Assembly: GCA_004376055.2 (NCBI GenBank)
Contig: CP049016.1
Span: 930,001 to 994,000, forward strand
From: Nitrospirales bacterium LBB_01
GTDB taxonomy: Bacteria > Nitrospirota > Thermodesulfovibrionia > Thermodesulfovibrionales > Magnetobacteriaceae
Length of the DNA: 64,000 nucleotides
Reading direction: 5' to 3'
Part shown: piece by piece, positions 1-7,638 of the stretch
How the letters are laid out: every line of letters begins with the position of its first letter
Numbering within the stretch: position 1 is the first letter of the stretch
Made by a program: the position numbers and the translations under genes
The notes under the pieces: model-generated
What the model was told of the DNA's origin: nothing
Database searches by the model: none
Seen by the model: only the letters and a program-made list of their open reading frames with translations

Positions 1-1112
1 TGCTTAATATGGAGGACGAGCAAAGAAAAATAGAGCTGACACGAATCCACATGGAGGAGGACGCAGGGAAAAACATCCACGAAGGAATGAAGGATTTCAG
101 CTGTGTTGATTTAAACAGAGCCGGCGTACCGCTTATGGAAATTGTGACGGAGCCTCAGATACGCTCTCCCAAAGAGGCCTCAGCGTTTATGAAAAAACTG
201 CGCTCTGTTTTGCGTTATCTTGACGTCTGTGACGGTAACATGGAGGAGGGATCATTGCGCTGCGATGCTAACGTCTCACTGAGACCCGTAGGCTCAACAG
301 CGCTTGGCGTTAAAGCCGAGATCAAAAACATCAACTCTTTTAAGTTTGTTGAAAAAGCGATTGAATACGAAATATGGCGTCAGGAGGAGGTGCTGAAAGA
401 GGGTGGACGTGTTAAGCAGGAAACACGCCTCTATAACACCACAACCGGCACTACGGAGTCTATGCGCTCAAAAGAAGAGGCTCATGACTATAGATATTTC
501 CCTGAGCCTGACCTTGTTCCTATAGTAATTTCAAACGCTTTGCGTAACGAAATAAAAGCAACGATTGTAGAACTCCCTGATGAGAAAGTTACTCGCTATG
601 TTAACGATTTCGGATTACCCCTCTATGACGCTGAGCTGTTGTCACAGGAAAAGGACACGGCGCTTTGGTTTGAAGAGGCGGTAAACAAAGGCGGCAATCC
701 TAAAGCGATAAGCAACTGGATGATGGGTGAGCTGATGAGGCTGCTTAACGAAACCACGACCAGAATTGAAGACTGTAAGGTAACGCCTGAGCATCTCACT
801 GGTCTTATTAAACTGGTTGATAGTGGAGCAATAAGCGTTAAAATTGGAAAAACCGTATTTGAGGAAATGTTTAACTCCGGCGAGCAAGCTGAAAAAATTG
901 TAAAATCAAAGGGGCTTCTTCAGATAAGCAACGAGGGTGAGCTGGACAGCGTTATAGACGGCATTTTAAGCCAGTACAGCGCCGAGGTGGAAAGATTTAA
1001 GGCCGGTGAGGTTAAGCTAACCGGATTTTTTGTCGGCGAGGTTATGAAACAAACAAAGGGTAAGGCTAATCCCAAACTTGTTAATGAAATCCTGAAAAAG
1101 AAGCTCGGATAA
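1..1112 (+). CDS. gatB: Aspartyl/glutamyl-tRNA amidotransferase subunit B, 5' truncated by window edge
   Basis: GatB binds the misacylated Glu-tRNA(Gln)/Asp-tRNA(Asn) and activates the acyl group for amidation by GatA-derived ammonia in the cytoplasmic GatCAB complex. The reading frame is open to the left edge (codons in register with position 3), so about 110 N-terminal residues lie outside. What remains carries the GatB signatures: RIHMEEDAGK, VDLNRAGVPLMEIVTEP, DGNMEEGSLRCDANVSLRP, EIKNINSFKFVEKAIEYE and KEEAHDYRYFPEPDL, followed by the helical domain and the C-terminal YqeY-like tRNA-binding domain, which ends normally. The stop lies 2 nt before the next start, so the Nudix gene is probably cotranscribed. 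The ATG at position 9 is internal, not the real start. Identification is firm. Confidence 0.97.
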   Translation, partial: LNMEDEQRKIELTRIHMEEDAGKNIHEGMKDFSCVDLNRAGVPLMEIVTEPQIRSPKEASAFMKKLRSVLRYLDVCDGNMEEGSLRCDANVSLRPVGSTALGVKAEIKNINSFKFVEKAIEYEIWRQEEVLKEGGRVKQETRLYNTTTGTTESMRSKEEAHDYRYFPEPDLVPIVISNALRNEIKATIVELPDEKVTRYVNDFGLPLYDAELLSQEKDTALWFEEAVNKGGNPKAISNWMMGELMRLLNETTTRIEDCKVTPEHLTGLIKLVDSGAISVKIGKTVFEEMFNSGEQAEKIVKSKGLLQISNEGELDSVIDGILSQYSAEVERFKAGEVKLTGFFVGEVMKQTKGKANPKLVNEILKKKLG

Positions 1113-1114
1113 TC

Positions 1115-1630
1115 ATGAACGATGTTGGAGAAGAGCTGCTTGAAGTTGTAACCCCAGATGGCGATATAATCGGAAAAGCGCTCCGCAAAGAGGTTCACGG
1201 CAATAACACACTTTTGCACCGCGTGGTGCATGTGTTTGTGTTTAACAGCGCAGGAGACCTGCTTCTTCAACAAAGAGCACTAAATAAAGACGTGGCTCCG
1301 GGCAAATGGGACACATCAGTAGGAGGTCACGTTGATTTTGGCGAGACCATAGAAGCTGCAATGAAAAGAGAAATGGAGGAGGAACTGGGAATCAAATCCG
1401 GTAAAAAAGCCCCAGTGTTCCTCTATAAATACATTCACTCAAACGCTTTTGAATCTGAACTTGTATATTCGTATTCTTTCACTTATGACGGACAAATTGC
1501 ATTTAATAAAGAAGAGATAGAATCGGTAAAATTCTACCCGATAGCAGAGATTGAGGAAAAACTTGGCACAGAGCTATTTAGCGATAATTTTGAACATGAG
1601 TTTCAACAATTTTTGAGATATAAGGGATAA
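1115..1630 (+). CDS. Nudix hydrolase, YfcD/IPP-isomerase-like group
   Basis: This 171-residue protein is a cytoplasmic Nudix hydrolase. The complete Nudix box runs from G71 to I93: G71-x5-E77-x7-R85-E86-x2-E89-E90-x-G92, so the Mg2+-binding glutamates are all present. The region before it (HRVVHVFVFNSAGDLLLQQR) is typical of the YfcD group and the isopentenyl-diphosphate isomerase-like Nudix proteins, which act on nucleoside or other diphosphate compounds; the true substrate cannot be read from the sequence. The gene follows gatB by 2 nt, suggesting a shared message. True type I IPP isomerase is less likely because the protein lacks that family's extended N-terminal region and its characteristic Cys motif. 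Confidence 0.85.
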   Translation: MNDVGEELLEVVTPDGDIIGKALRKEVHGNNTLLHRVVHVFVFNSAGDLLLQQRALNKDVAPGKWDTSVGGHVDFGETIEAAMKREMEEELGIKSGKKAPVFLYKYIHSNAFESELVYSYSFTYDGQIAFNKEEIESVKFYPIAEIEEKLGTELFSDNFEHEFQQFLRYKG

Positions 1631-1645
1631 AGAGAGTTAACACCT

Positions 1646-2080
1646 ATGAGATTAGATTTAAGCAGTTTTAAAATGGCAATAACCTCTATGCAGCAGGCTT
1701 TAGATGTATTAAAGCCTGACAGCATTTCTCAGTTTAATGAGGCAACACAGAGCGTCATTAAAGCAGGGGTCATACAAAACTTTGAGTTTACTTATGAATT
1801 ATCTCATAAAATACTTAAGCGATACCTCGTAAAAACCTTGCCAAACCCCTCAGATGTTGACGAGATGTCTTTTGCTGACATGATTCGTACAGGCTCTGAA
1901 CTTGGGCTATTGGCAAGTGGGTGGGATGTTTGGAAAAAATACAGAGCAGCCCGAGCAATCACCAGTCACACGTATGATGAGGATAAAGCCGATGTTGTAC
2001 TAAGTATAACTTACGAATTTTTACAAGAAGCGCAGTACTTACTTGCTCAACTGGAGAGACGCAATACCGGAGCCGATTGA
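1646..2080 (+). CDS. HEPN-family protein (HI0074-like), putative toxin of a HEPN-MNT module
   Basis: A 144-residue, mostly helical protein matching the 'nucleotidyltransferase substrate-binding' (HI0074) group. The segment IQNFEFTYELSHKILKRYL is characteristic of this group. It carries the HEPN ribonuclease motif Rx4HxY as R103, H108 and Y110 (sequence RAITSHTY). In characterised HEPN-MNT type VII systems the HEPN protein is the RNA-cleaving toxin and the MNT partner AMPylates the motif tyrosine to silence it; that activity is inferred here from family knowledge. Its 3' end overlaps the MNT gene by 38 nt, the normal arrangement. A weak purine-rich AGAGAG precedes the ATG. Start choice is supported by the usual family length. 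Confidence 0.85.
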   Translation: MRLDLSSFKMAITSMQQALDVLKPDSISQFNEATQSVIKAGVIQNFEFTYELSHKILKRYLVKTLPNPSDVDEMSFADMIRTGSELGLLASGWDVWKKYRAARAITSHTYDEDKADVVLSITYEFLQEAQYLLAQLERRNTGAD

Positions 2081-2369
2081 TATAAGCCCTGACGACCTTA
2101 AAACTGTTAAGGCAATACTTACCCAATTTACGCCGATAAGGGAGGTTCGTGTCTTTGGCTCGCGGGTTAATCGGACTGCTAAGAGATTTTCAGACCTTGA
2201 CCTTGTCGTAATGGGGGATGAACCTCTCTCTCTTTCAGTATTGGCCGACCTGCAAACTGCTCTCAGCGAATCCCCCCTGCCCTTCAAGGTTGATGTGGTG
2301 GACTACGCTAAAACAAATGAAAACTTTCGGCTAATTATAGAGCAAGAATCTGTGGTGCTCCTGTTTTAA
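2043..2369 (+). CDS. Minimal nucleotidyltransferase (MNT, HI0073-like), putative antitoxin
   Basis: A 108-residue minimal nucleotidyltransferase of the polymerase-beta fold. The catalytic signature GSx10DxD is complete (G39-S40 ... D51-L-D53) and a third acidic residue lies in the later segment FKVDVVDY. In type VII toxin-antitoxin pairs such proteins transfer AMP to the partner HEPN toxin; that role is inferred from the overlapping upstream HEPN gene. The only workable start in frame is TTG at 2043, inside the upstream gene, so translation is probably coupled. It could alternatively serve an unrelated nucleotidyl transfer, but gene pairing and sizes match HEPN-MNT modules well. Confidence 0.85.
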   Translation: MLNWRDAIPEPIDISPDDLKTVKAILTQFTPIREVRVFGSRVNRTAKRFSDLDLVVMGDEPLSLSVLADLQTALSESPLPFKVDVVDYAKTNENFRLIIEQESVVLLF

Positions 2370-2522
2370 ACGTATTTTTGTCGTAAATGATGTAATCGTA
2401 CATGACCACTTAAAAAAAATACACAAACTGCCGATTATATAATAATGGAATTCAATGCGATGAATTTGCTAAAAAGTGAAAATAAACACAATCCTATGCT
2501 ACAATCAAAGGAGAGGGTTAAT

Positions 2523-2927
2523 ATGAGGATACTGATAGCGGAAGATGATTTTACAAGCCGCACACTGCTGCGAAATTTCCTGTCATCTTATGGTGAGGTG
2601 GATGTTACTGTAAACGGAGCCGAGGCAGTGGAGGCTTATGTAATGGCAATAGATGAAGGCTACAGATACGACCTTATATGTCTTGACATTATGATGCCTG
2701 AGATGGACGGCGTGTCTGCGTTGCAAAAAATCCGGACTAAAGAAAAAGCTATGGGAATAACACCTGATGAAGAGGTGAAAATTGTCATGACTACATCTTT
2801 GGATGCTCCTAAAGACGTGCTTGACTCCTACTACCGCGGTTTAAACAGATGTAATCACTATCTCACAAAACCGATTGACACACGTAAGCTGTCTGCTTTG
2901 CTTGAAAGTTACGGCCTGGTTAAATGA
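2523..2927 (+). CDS. CheY-like single-domain response regulator
   Basis: A stand-alone receiver domain of 134 residues. The acidic pocket is AEDD (residues 6-9), the phosphoacceptor is D55 in CLDIMMP, the switch Thr is at 90-91 (MTTS) and the conserved Lys is K116 (LTKPI), so it should be phosphorylatable. I chose the ATG at 2523 because a strong Shine-Dalgarno (AAAGGAGAGG) lies 7-8 nt upstream and the receiver fold begins immediately; an in-frame ATG at 2445 would add 26 residues with no domain character. No output domain is present, so it must act by protein contact. No kinase is adjacent; the nearest signalling gene is the HDOD protein downstream, which could be a partner. Confidence 0.9.
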   Translation: MRILIAEDDFTSRTLLRNFLSSYGEVDVTVNGAEAVEAYVMAIDEGYRYDLICLDIMMPEMDGVSALQKIRTKEKAMGITPDEEVKIVMTTSLDAPKDVLDSYYRGLNRCNHYLTKPIDTRKLSALLESYGLVK

Positions 2928-3109
2928 TAATGTGCGCTTGAAATCTCTGCTGCTGTTTCATTCCCATCAAATTAGATAGCAAGTTCTGCTTATTTTCTTC
3001 TGTAGCGCTAAATGTCATATTTAAGTTAAAATAGACTATGTAGTTGGCAGGTGGTTTGTTAAAGTGTTGTTGTGAAGCAGCGTAACCAAGGTAAATTAAG
3101 GATTTAGGA

Positions 3110-4021
3110 GTGATAAGAGTAATGTTGCAAAAAGATGTTGATATAAGGCAGGCAGAGGAGATAGTAAAAGGGATTGGTATTCCCGTTCAGTCAACTATAG
3201 TCAATAACTTATATAGGGAAATCAAACAAACGACTCCAGATATAAGAAAAATCGTATCATTAACAAGCAAAGACGTGGGGCTTTCCGCATCAATACTAAA
3301 AATAGCTAACTCATCCTTCTTTGGCGGCGGTGGAATCAGCTCGATAGACTATGCACTAAATATTGTTGGTTTAACCAGTTTTTTCAACATAGTCGTATCA
3401 TCTATTTTTCTCAATACGTACAAAGAAATTACAGACAAACACATATTCGCTAAGTTTTGGAATCACTCTATGTTTGTCGCTAAAACAATGAGTCTGATAG
3501 CAAAACAAACAAAAAACATAGATGAAAATGACGCCTATATTACAGGACTGTTCCATGATTGCGCCATTCCTTTGTTTTTAAAGAAATATAGCGATTATAA
3601 TACTGCGCCTGCACTTGGCAATGATGCAGACATAACAGGTAAAGAAGATGAAAAGTACCAGACAAATCACTGCATGGCAGGGTTTATCTTGACAACTTCA
3701 TGGCGGATGCCTGACGTTGTAAGCCGTGTTATAAGCAGCCACCATACTATGGATATATTATCCCATAAAAAACTATACGTCAGAAAAGTTGCCTCATGTG
3801 CTTTCCTTGCCGAGCACCTCGTCATCAATTACGGTGGTCTTCAAGACGGTGCAACATCAGAAGTGCAGGGCAAGATCGCTTCGGGGAGTGAGTCTTTAGA
3901 AGATATGGTCAGAGATAATCCCGGGTGGGAACCTTTATTTACAGAACTTGGAATTGCTGGAGCTGATTTGGCATACATCCGGCGTGAATTACAAGATACC
4001 CCTGAAACATCCGATGTATGA
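3110..4021 (+). CDS. HDOD-domain signalling protein
   Basis: A 303-residue protein whose first ~210 residues form an HDOD domain: GIPVQSTIVNNLYREI, then DVGLSASILKIANSSFFGG and SIDYALNIVGLTSFFNIVVSS follow the family pattern, and YITGLFHDCAIPL is the degenerate HD-type region. HDOD proteins lack the full metal-binding set of HD hydrolases and work as signalling adaptors in chemotaxis, motility and c-di-GMP circuits. No DNA-binding or catalytic domain is attached; the C-terminal ~60 residues have no recognisable domain. The start is either GTG 3110 or ATG 3122 (AGGAG at 3106-3110 would serve the latter with an 11-nt gap). The stop overlaps the next start as ATGA, indicating translational coupling. 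Confidence 0.85.
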   Translation: MIRVMLQKDVDIRQAEEIVKGIGIPVQSTIVNNLYREIKQTTPDIRKIVSLTSKDVGLSASILKIANSSFFGGGGISSIDYALNIVGLTSFFNIVVSSIFLNTYKEITDKHIFAKFWNHSMFVAKTMSLIAKQTKNIDENDAYITGLFHDCAIPLFLKKYSDYNTAPALGNDADITGKEDEKYQTNHCMAGFILTTSWRMPDVVSRVISSHHTMDILSHKKLYVRKVASCAFLAEHLVINYGGLQDGATSEVQGKIASGSESLEDMVRDNPGWEPLFTELGIAGADLAYIRRELQDTPETSDV

Positions 4022-4989
4022 ATAGGACGTATCCCTGCGGTTGGCTGTGTGTGAACTTTAATATGTGGGAGGTCTTTAAGATTTTTCTTAGGAAATTACT
4101 ATTTTGGAGAAAACAACCTCATACCAAGAAGCTTTTTAGTGATATAGAGATACTCTGTAAAATATTTCCACCCAAACTGATAAAAATAAGAAAAGATAAA
4201 ATAACCGTCATTTCCGACTCCGGCTCTGACATGTCAGTAGAGGTAAGCGATGACAAAATTAATGTTTATGGCGGGATTTCACTGAAAAACTGTGTGGTTT
4301 TCTTGAAAAACCATGTACTTGTTGTGAAAAAGGTTGGAAAGAAGATTTTAAATGACGGCTCACTGTGGGTAGATAACACACTTTTTATTGGAAACATTGA
4401 AGAACTATCCAGTTTAAATATAGTCTCAGGTGGGATAGTTCACTCTAATATTGACACTCTCTCTATGCTTTACGTAAAAGACGGCAGGTTTAAAGGGGAT
4501 ATTGGTAAAGTGGAAAAGTGGCTGCATATCTCAGACCCTGTCGGTTTTATTACCGGCAACGTTCACACGATTATGGAGGCCATGTATTTGGACTCTGGCG
4601 CCCTTATTACGGAGTCACTTCCTGCCGTTATTGGCGGCTATGTTGTAATTAAGGAATGTAAGGTACAAAGACCTGATGGGCAGTTGTGGAGTTGGGAGGA
4701 AATCCTGGGTAAAATCGGAGACTTGAATGAAGATCAGGAGGTTTTCTTGTTTGGTTCAGGCGGAAACATCCTCTTAGGGGCAGGTGCCAAGCATATCCTG
4801 TTTAGGGAGGGAACCGATACATACTCAAGGTATAAAACTGAGACGATTATATCTTCTAACAATTTCTTTAGACTAATAAATGGTAAAGCACAAAAGGTAT
4901 CCCTGAAAATAGCAAACAACCAGCATATAGAAGTGCCGCAGGGGAGATTTTATAGCCTGATACGATTTGAAATCTGCGATGAGACTTAG
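4018..4989 (+). CDS. Unknown protein with a bactofilin-like beta-repeat region
   Basis: A 323-residue protein I do not recognise. Its ATG overlaps the stop of the HDOD gene (ATGA), so the two are probably made together. The N-terminus has an amphipathic basic/aromatic stretch (VFKIFLRKLLFWRK) that could bind membrane. From about residue 110 to 215 the chain repeats a ~19-21-residue pattern of short beta-strands with glycines and alternating hydrophobics (for example DGSLWVDNTLFIGNI, SGGIVHSNIDTL, DGRFKGDIGKV, SGALITESLPAVIGG). This resembles a right-handed beta-helix such as a bactofilin, but spacing is loose. A C-terminal beta-rich segment follows. Bactofilin-type scaffold is an inference; no catalytic motif is visible. 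Confidence 0.6.
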   Translation: MNRTYPCGWLCVNFNMWEVFKIFLRKLLFWRKQPHTKKLFSDIEILCKIFPPKLIKIRKDKITVISDSGSDMSVEVSDDKINVYGGISLKNCVVFLKNHVLVVKKVGKKILNDGSLWVDNTLFIGNIEELSSLNIVSGGIVHSNIDTLSMLYVKDGRFKGDIGKVEKWLHISDPVGFITGNVHTIMEAMYLDSGALITESLPAVIGGYVVIKECKVQRPDGQLWSWEEILGKIGDLNEDQEVFLFGSGGNILLGAGAKHILFREGTDTYSRYKTETIISSNNFFRLINGKAQKVSLKIANNQHIEVPQGRFYSLIRFEICDET

Positions 4990-5023
4990 TATTATTACTT
5001 TAAGCGAAATGAATAAATAGTTC

Positions 5024-6316
5024 ATGATAGTTAAAACTCTTCATAGGATAATTCACGGCGACAGCAGGCAAATGACTCTTTTGACGGATAACTCAGTCCA
5101 TTTGGTCATTACATCTCCCCCGTATTGGCAATTAAAAGATTATGGAACTGATAATCAAATAGGCTTTCATGAAAGCTACGAAAGCTATATCAATAACCTA
5201 AATCTTGTCTGGAAAGAGTGTTACAGAGTATTACATCCAGGTTGTCGGCTTTGCATCAATATTGGTGATCAATTCGCACGCTCAGTGTATTATGGGCGGT
5301 ATAAAGTGATACCAATAAGAACAGAAGTTATAAAATTCTGTGAAAGTATTGGATTTGACTATATGGGGGCTGTCATTTGGCAGAAGGTCACCACGTGCAA
5401 CACTACTGGCGGGGCTACGATAATGGGCAGTTTCCCATATCCTAGAAATGGCATTTTAAAACTTGATTATGAATTTATTCTGCTTTTTAAAAAACATGGT
5501 GCTGCACCAGCTCCGACTAAAGAACAAAAGGAACTTTCAATAATAACAAAAGACGATTGGAACGCTTATTTCTCAGGGCACTGGTACTTTACAGGGGCGA
5601 AGCAGGATGGGCACATTGCTGTGTTTCCAGAGGAATTGCCTGTCCGATTGATAAAAATGTTTTCTTTTTCCGGAGAAACGGTTTTGGACCCATTCCTTGG
5701 CAGTGGCACAACTACACTTGCCGCCCGTAACTTTGGCCGTTGTTCGGTTGGCTATGAAATCAACTTGGAATTTATTCCAATAATTAAAGATAAGCTAAAA
5801 CCTGGACAATTAAACCTTACAAATGCTGAGTATGTTTTTTTAGAAGATAGAATTATAGCTGACCAAAATAGTGAGATTGAAAAATTGCCCTATATTTTTA
5901 AAGACCCTCATAAACTCGATAAGAAAATAGACCCTAAGAAGCTTCAATTCGGTTCAAAAATTGACAAACACAGTGGTGACAGAGAAAACTACTATTCTGT
6001 CTTAGGAGTAATCAGCCCTGAGTTGGTGAGGCTTAATAACGATTTGGTTGTTCGTCTCATCGGAGTAAAAGAAAAAAAAATTGCCAATGGACAGGCGGTT
6101 AAATATCTGCTTGAAAAAACAAAGGGGCAAAAGGTGTTTATGAAATTTGATCATCGAAAATATGATGATCAAAATAATTTGCTTTGCTATCTATACCTGA
6201 GAAACAAGACATTCATAAATGCTCACATTATCAAAGAGGGATTAGTTGATGTAGATGTAGATTCTAACTTTAAATACAGGGACAAGTTTCTTAAGCTGGG
6301 AGGGCAAAATGGCTAA
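5024..6316 (+). CDS. DNA methyltransferase (N4-cytosine type) with C-terminal SNase-like OB domain
   Basis: A 430-residue class beta amino-methyltransferase. Motif IV is T30-SPPYW (residues 31-35), the form typical of N4-cytosine enzymes, and the AdoMet-binding motif I is DPFLGSGTT at about residue 222, in the beta order (IV before I). Catalysis would methylate the exocyclic amine of cytosine to protect host DNA. After the methylase core, residues ~330-425 look like a Staphylococcal-nuclease/OB-fold domain (VVRLIGVKEKK ... LLCYLYLRNKTFINAHIIKEGLVDVDV), but the active-site acidic and second Arg positions seem not conserved, so it may bind rather than cut nucleic acid. It overlaps the nuclease gene by 8 nt. 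The region is visibly AT-richer than its neighbours, suggesting transfer. Confidence 0.88.
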   Translation: MIVKTLHRIIHGDSRQMTLLTDNSVHLVITSPPYWQLKDYGTDNQIGFHESYESYINNLNLVWKECYRVLHPGCRLCINIGDQFARSVYYGRYKVIPIRTEVIKFCESIGFDYMGAVIWQKVTTCNTTGGATIMGSFPYPRNGILKLDYEFILLFKKHGAAPAPTKEQKELSIITKDDWNAYFSGHWYFTGAKQDGHIAVFPEELPVRLIKMFSFSGETVLDPFLGSGTTTLAARNFGRCSVGYEINLEFIPIIKDKLKPGQLNLTNAEYVFLEDRIIADQNSEIEKLPYIFKDPHKLDKKIDPKKLQFGSKIDKHSGDRENYYSVLGVISPELVRLNNDLVVRLIGVKEKKIANGQAVKYLLEKTKGQKVFMKFDHRKYDDQNNLLCYLYLRNKTFINAHIIKEGLVDVDVDSNFKYRDKFLKLGGQNG

Positions 6317-6956
6317 AGAATGGATTCTAAACAGCGCAATGAATCGTTTTCAATTAAATTTCAAACGCAATGTAGGACCAACCTCTGAAAGTATAAGACA
6401 GTGTGCGCCAAAACAGCTTGATGAGTGGCGTGAATACTACCTTAAAAACGTTCGTTCCAAAGAACATATTGAATCCCTCGGCAGAAAGCTCTATATCAAA
6501 ATCACTGAAGTCATTCAGTCTGAAGTTGCAGAAATTACAGAGCAAGATTGTATTGATTACATGATGCAACTTGTCATTGACAGAACTTTTGACGGCTATA
6601 TGACTGAAATCAAGACCGTTTATGGACAACTTGAAAAAGAACTCAGAATTAAAATAGAACCAGCTCCTGATGAGTGGGACAGGCTTTACAATGTTGATTT
6701 CTTCATTAAAGTCAGAGATTGTCATATTGGAATACAGATAAAGCCTGTGAACCATGGCATTCAGTTATCCCAGATATTTAAGGAAAAAGACTTACAAAGT
6801 AAGACCCATGAGAGATTTACCCGGCAATATGGTGGCAACGTCTTTTATGTCTTTTCATCAAACATTGGCGATAAAAAAGAAATTAGAAACAAAGAAGTAA
6901 TTGATGAAATACGACAAGAGATAGAACGTCTTGAAAAACAAAATTCTACCCTATAA
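6309..6956 (+). CDS. MjaI-like type II restriction endonuclease
   Basis: A 215-residue protein that resembles the MjaI restriction endonuclease family: the N-terminal EWILNSAMNRFQLNFKRNVGP block, a middle VIDRTFDGYMTEI block, and APDEWDRLYNVDFFI. The likely PD-(D/E)xK-type centre is the Asp in NVDFF followed by GIQIK, where Gln stands at the usual acidic position before the Lys. MjaI cuts at CTAG, so CTAG is the predicted target, by family inference only. A clear GGGAGGG Shine-Dalgarno lies just upstream within the end of the methylase gene, and the two genes overlap by 8 nt, the arrangement of a type II restriction-modification pair. Low GC supports horizontal origin. Confidence 0.78.
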   Translation: MAKEWILNSAMNRFQLNFKRNVGPTSESIRQCAPKQLDEWREYYLKNVRSKEHIESLGRKLYIKITEVIQSEVAEITEQDCIDYMMQLVIDRTFDGYMTEIKTVYGQLEKELRIKIEPAPDEWDRLYNVDFFIKVRDCHIGIQIKPVNHGIQLSQIFKEKDLQSKTHERFTRQYGGNVFYVFSSNIGDKKEIRNKEVIDEIRQEIERLEKQNSTL

Positions 6957-7021
6957 ATAGCCAAACACAAAACTTTATACTTTACACTGATGCACATGTT
7001 ATACTTAGAGGACGGAGATTT

Positions 7022-7636
7022 GTGAAGATGGCTATCAGAGTAGATTTGACTGTTCTTATTATATTTGCTGGCGTTTTTGTGATGTCTATTGCGGCTGCGG
7101 TTTATTTGTATGTTAAGAGGGACGTCTCGCAAAAGAAACTATTGAAGGAAATGGAAACACTGAAAGAAAGTTTTAGCAATGAGTTGAAAACTCTGAGAAA
7201 GAAGGTGCTGGAATCTGAACTGGCTCTTGATGATGTTAAGAGGAAATATGGCGGACAGGTTACACTTCTTAAAAATAAACTTTCTGATACCGAAAAAGTA
7301 ACTGAACAAGTCGGTACACTTAAGGATCAAAACTCTGTAGTTAAAAATCAAGCATCTTTGATTAAAAATCAAACATCTCTGATTTATGATTTTAAAGAAA
7401 CCGTATCGGATATGATAAAGAGGTTCCACACGGTAGCCGAGTTAAACAATCACCTGACCAACCGCCACAAGGCTAAGGCTGAGAAGTCTGAAGCGATTAA
7501 AGCAATTGTGACTGATTTCCAAACCGGCAACAAGGAACTTGAGGTACTCATAGAAATTTTAGAAAAAGAGGTTTTCTCCTTAGACTCTAAACTACGCAAA
7601 GAACAACCTGTTAAATCCGAAATAAAGAAGGGATAA
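7022..7636 (+). CDS. Membrane-anchored coiled-coil protein
   Basis: A 204-residue protein with one N-terminal transmembrane helix (residues ~9-29, LTVLIIFAGVFVMSIAAAVYLY) followed by a long, charged coiled coil. Around residues 102-122 the chain contains a short internal duplication (VVKNQASLIKNQTSLI), visible in DNA as repeated AAAAATCAA units near 7340-7380. I do not recognise the family. It ends 2 nt before the HDOD-GAF gene, so it is likely to be a membrane or polar tether for that signalling protein; this is inference. The start may be GTG 7022 (GGAG 4 nt before) or ATG 7028 (same GGAG, 10 nt before), differing by two residues. Confidence 0.75.
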   Translation: MKMAIRVDLTVLIIFAGVFVMSIAAAVYLYVKRDVSQKKLLKEMETLKESFSNELKTLRKKVLESELALDDVKRKYGGQVTLLKNKLSDTEKVTEQVGTLKDQNSVVKNQASLIKNQTSLIYDFKETVSDMIKRFHTVAELNNHLTNRHKAKAEKSEAIKAIVTDFQTGNKELEVLIEILEKEVFSLDSKLRKEQPVKSEIKKG

Positions 7637-7638
7637 CG

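Noticed and set aside
642-1273. Minus-strand frames inside gatB and the Nudix gene
   Set aside because: They are antisense to strongly conserved coding sequence and have no start signals or family features.
2445-2522. 26-residue N-terminal extension of the CheY-like regulator from ATG 2445
   Set aside because: A strong ribosome site lies directly before ATG 2523 and the receiver fold begins there.
5024-6956. Avoidance of CTAG in the window as proof of MjaI-type specificity
   Set aside because: CTAG looked rare on reading but is present (for example at 25762, 26162, 61144 and near 62540), and it is generally rare in bacteria; I could not count it reliably.
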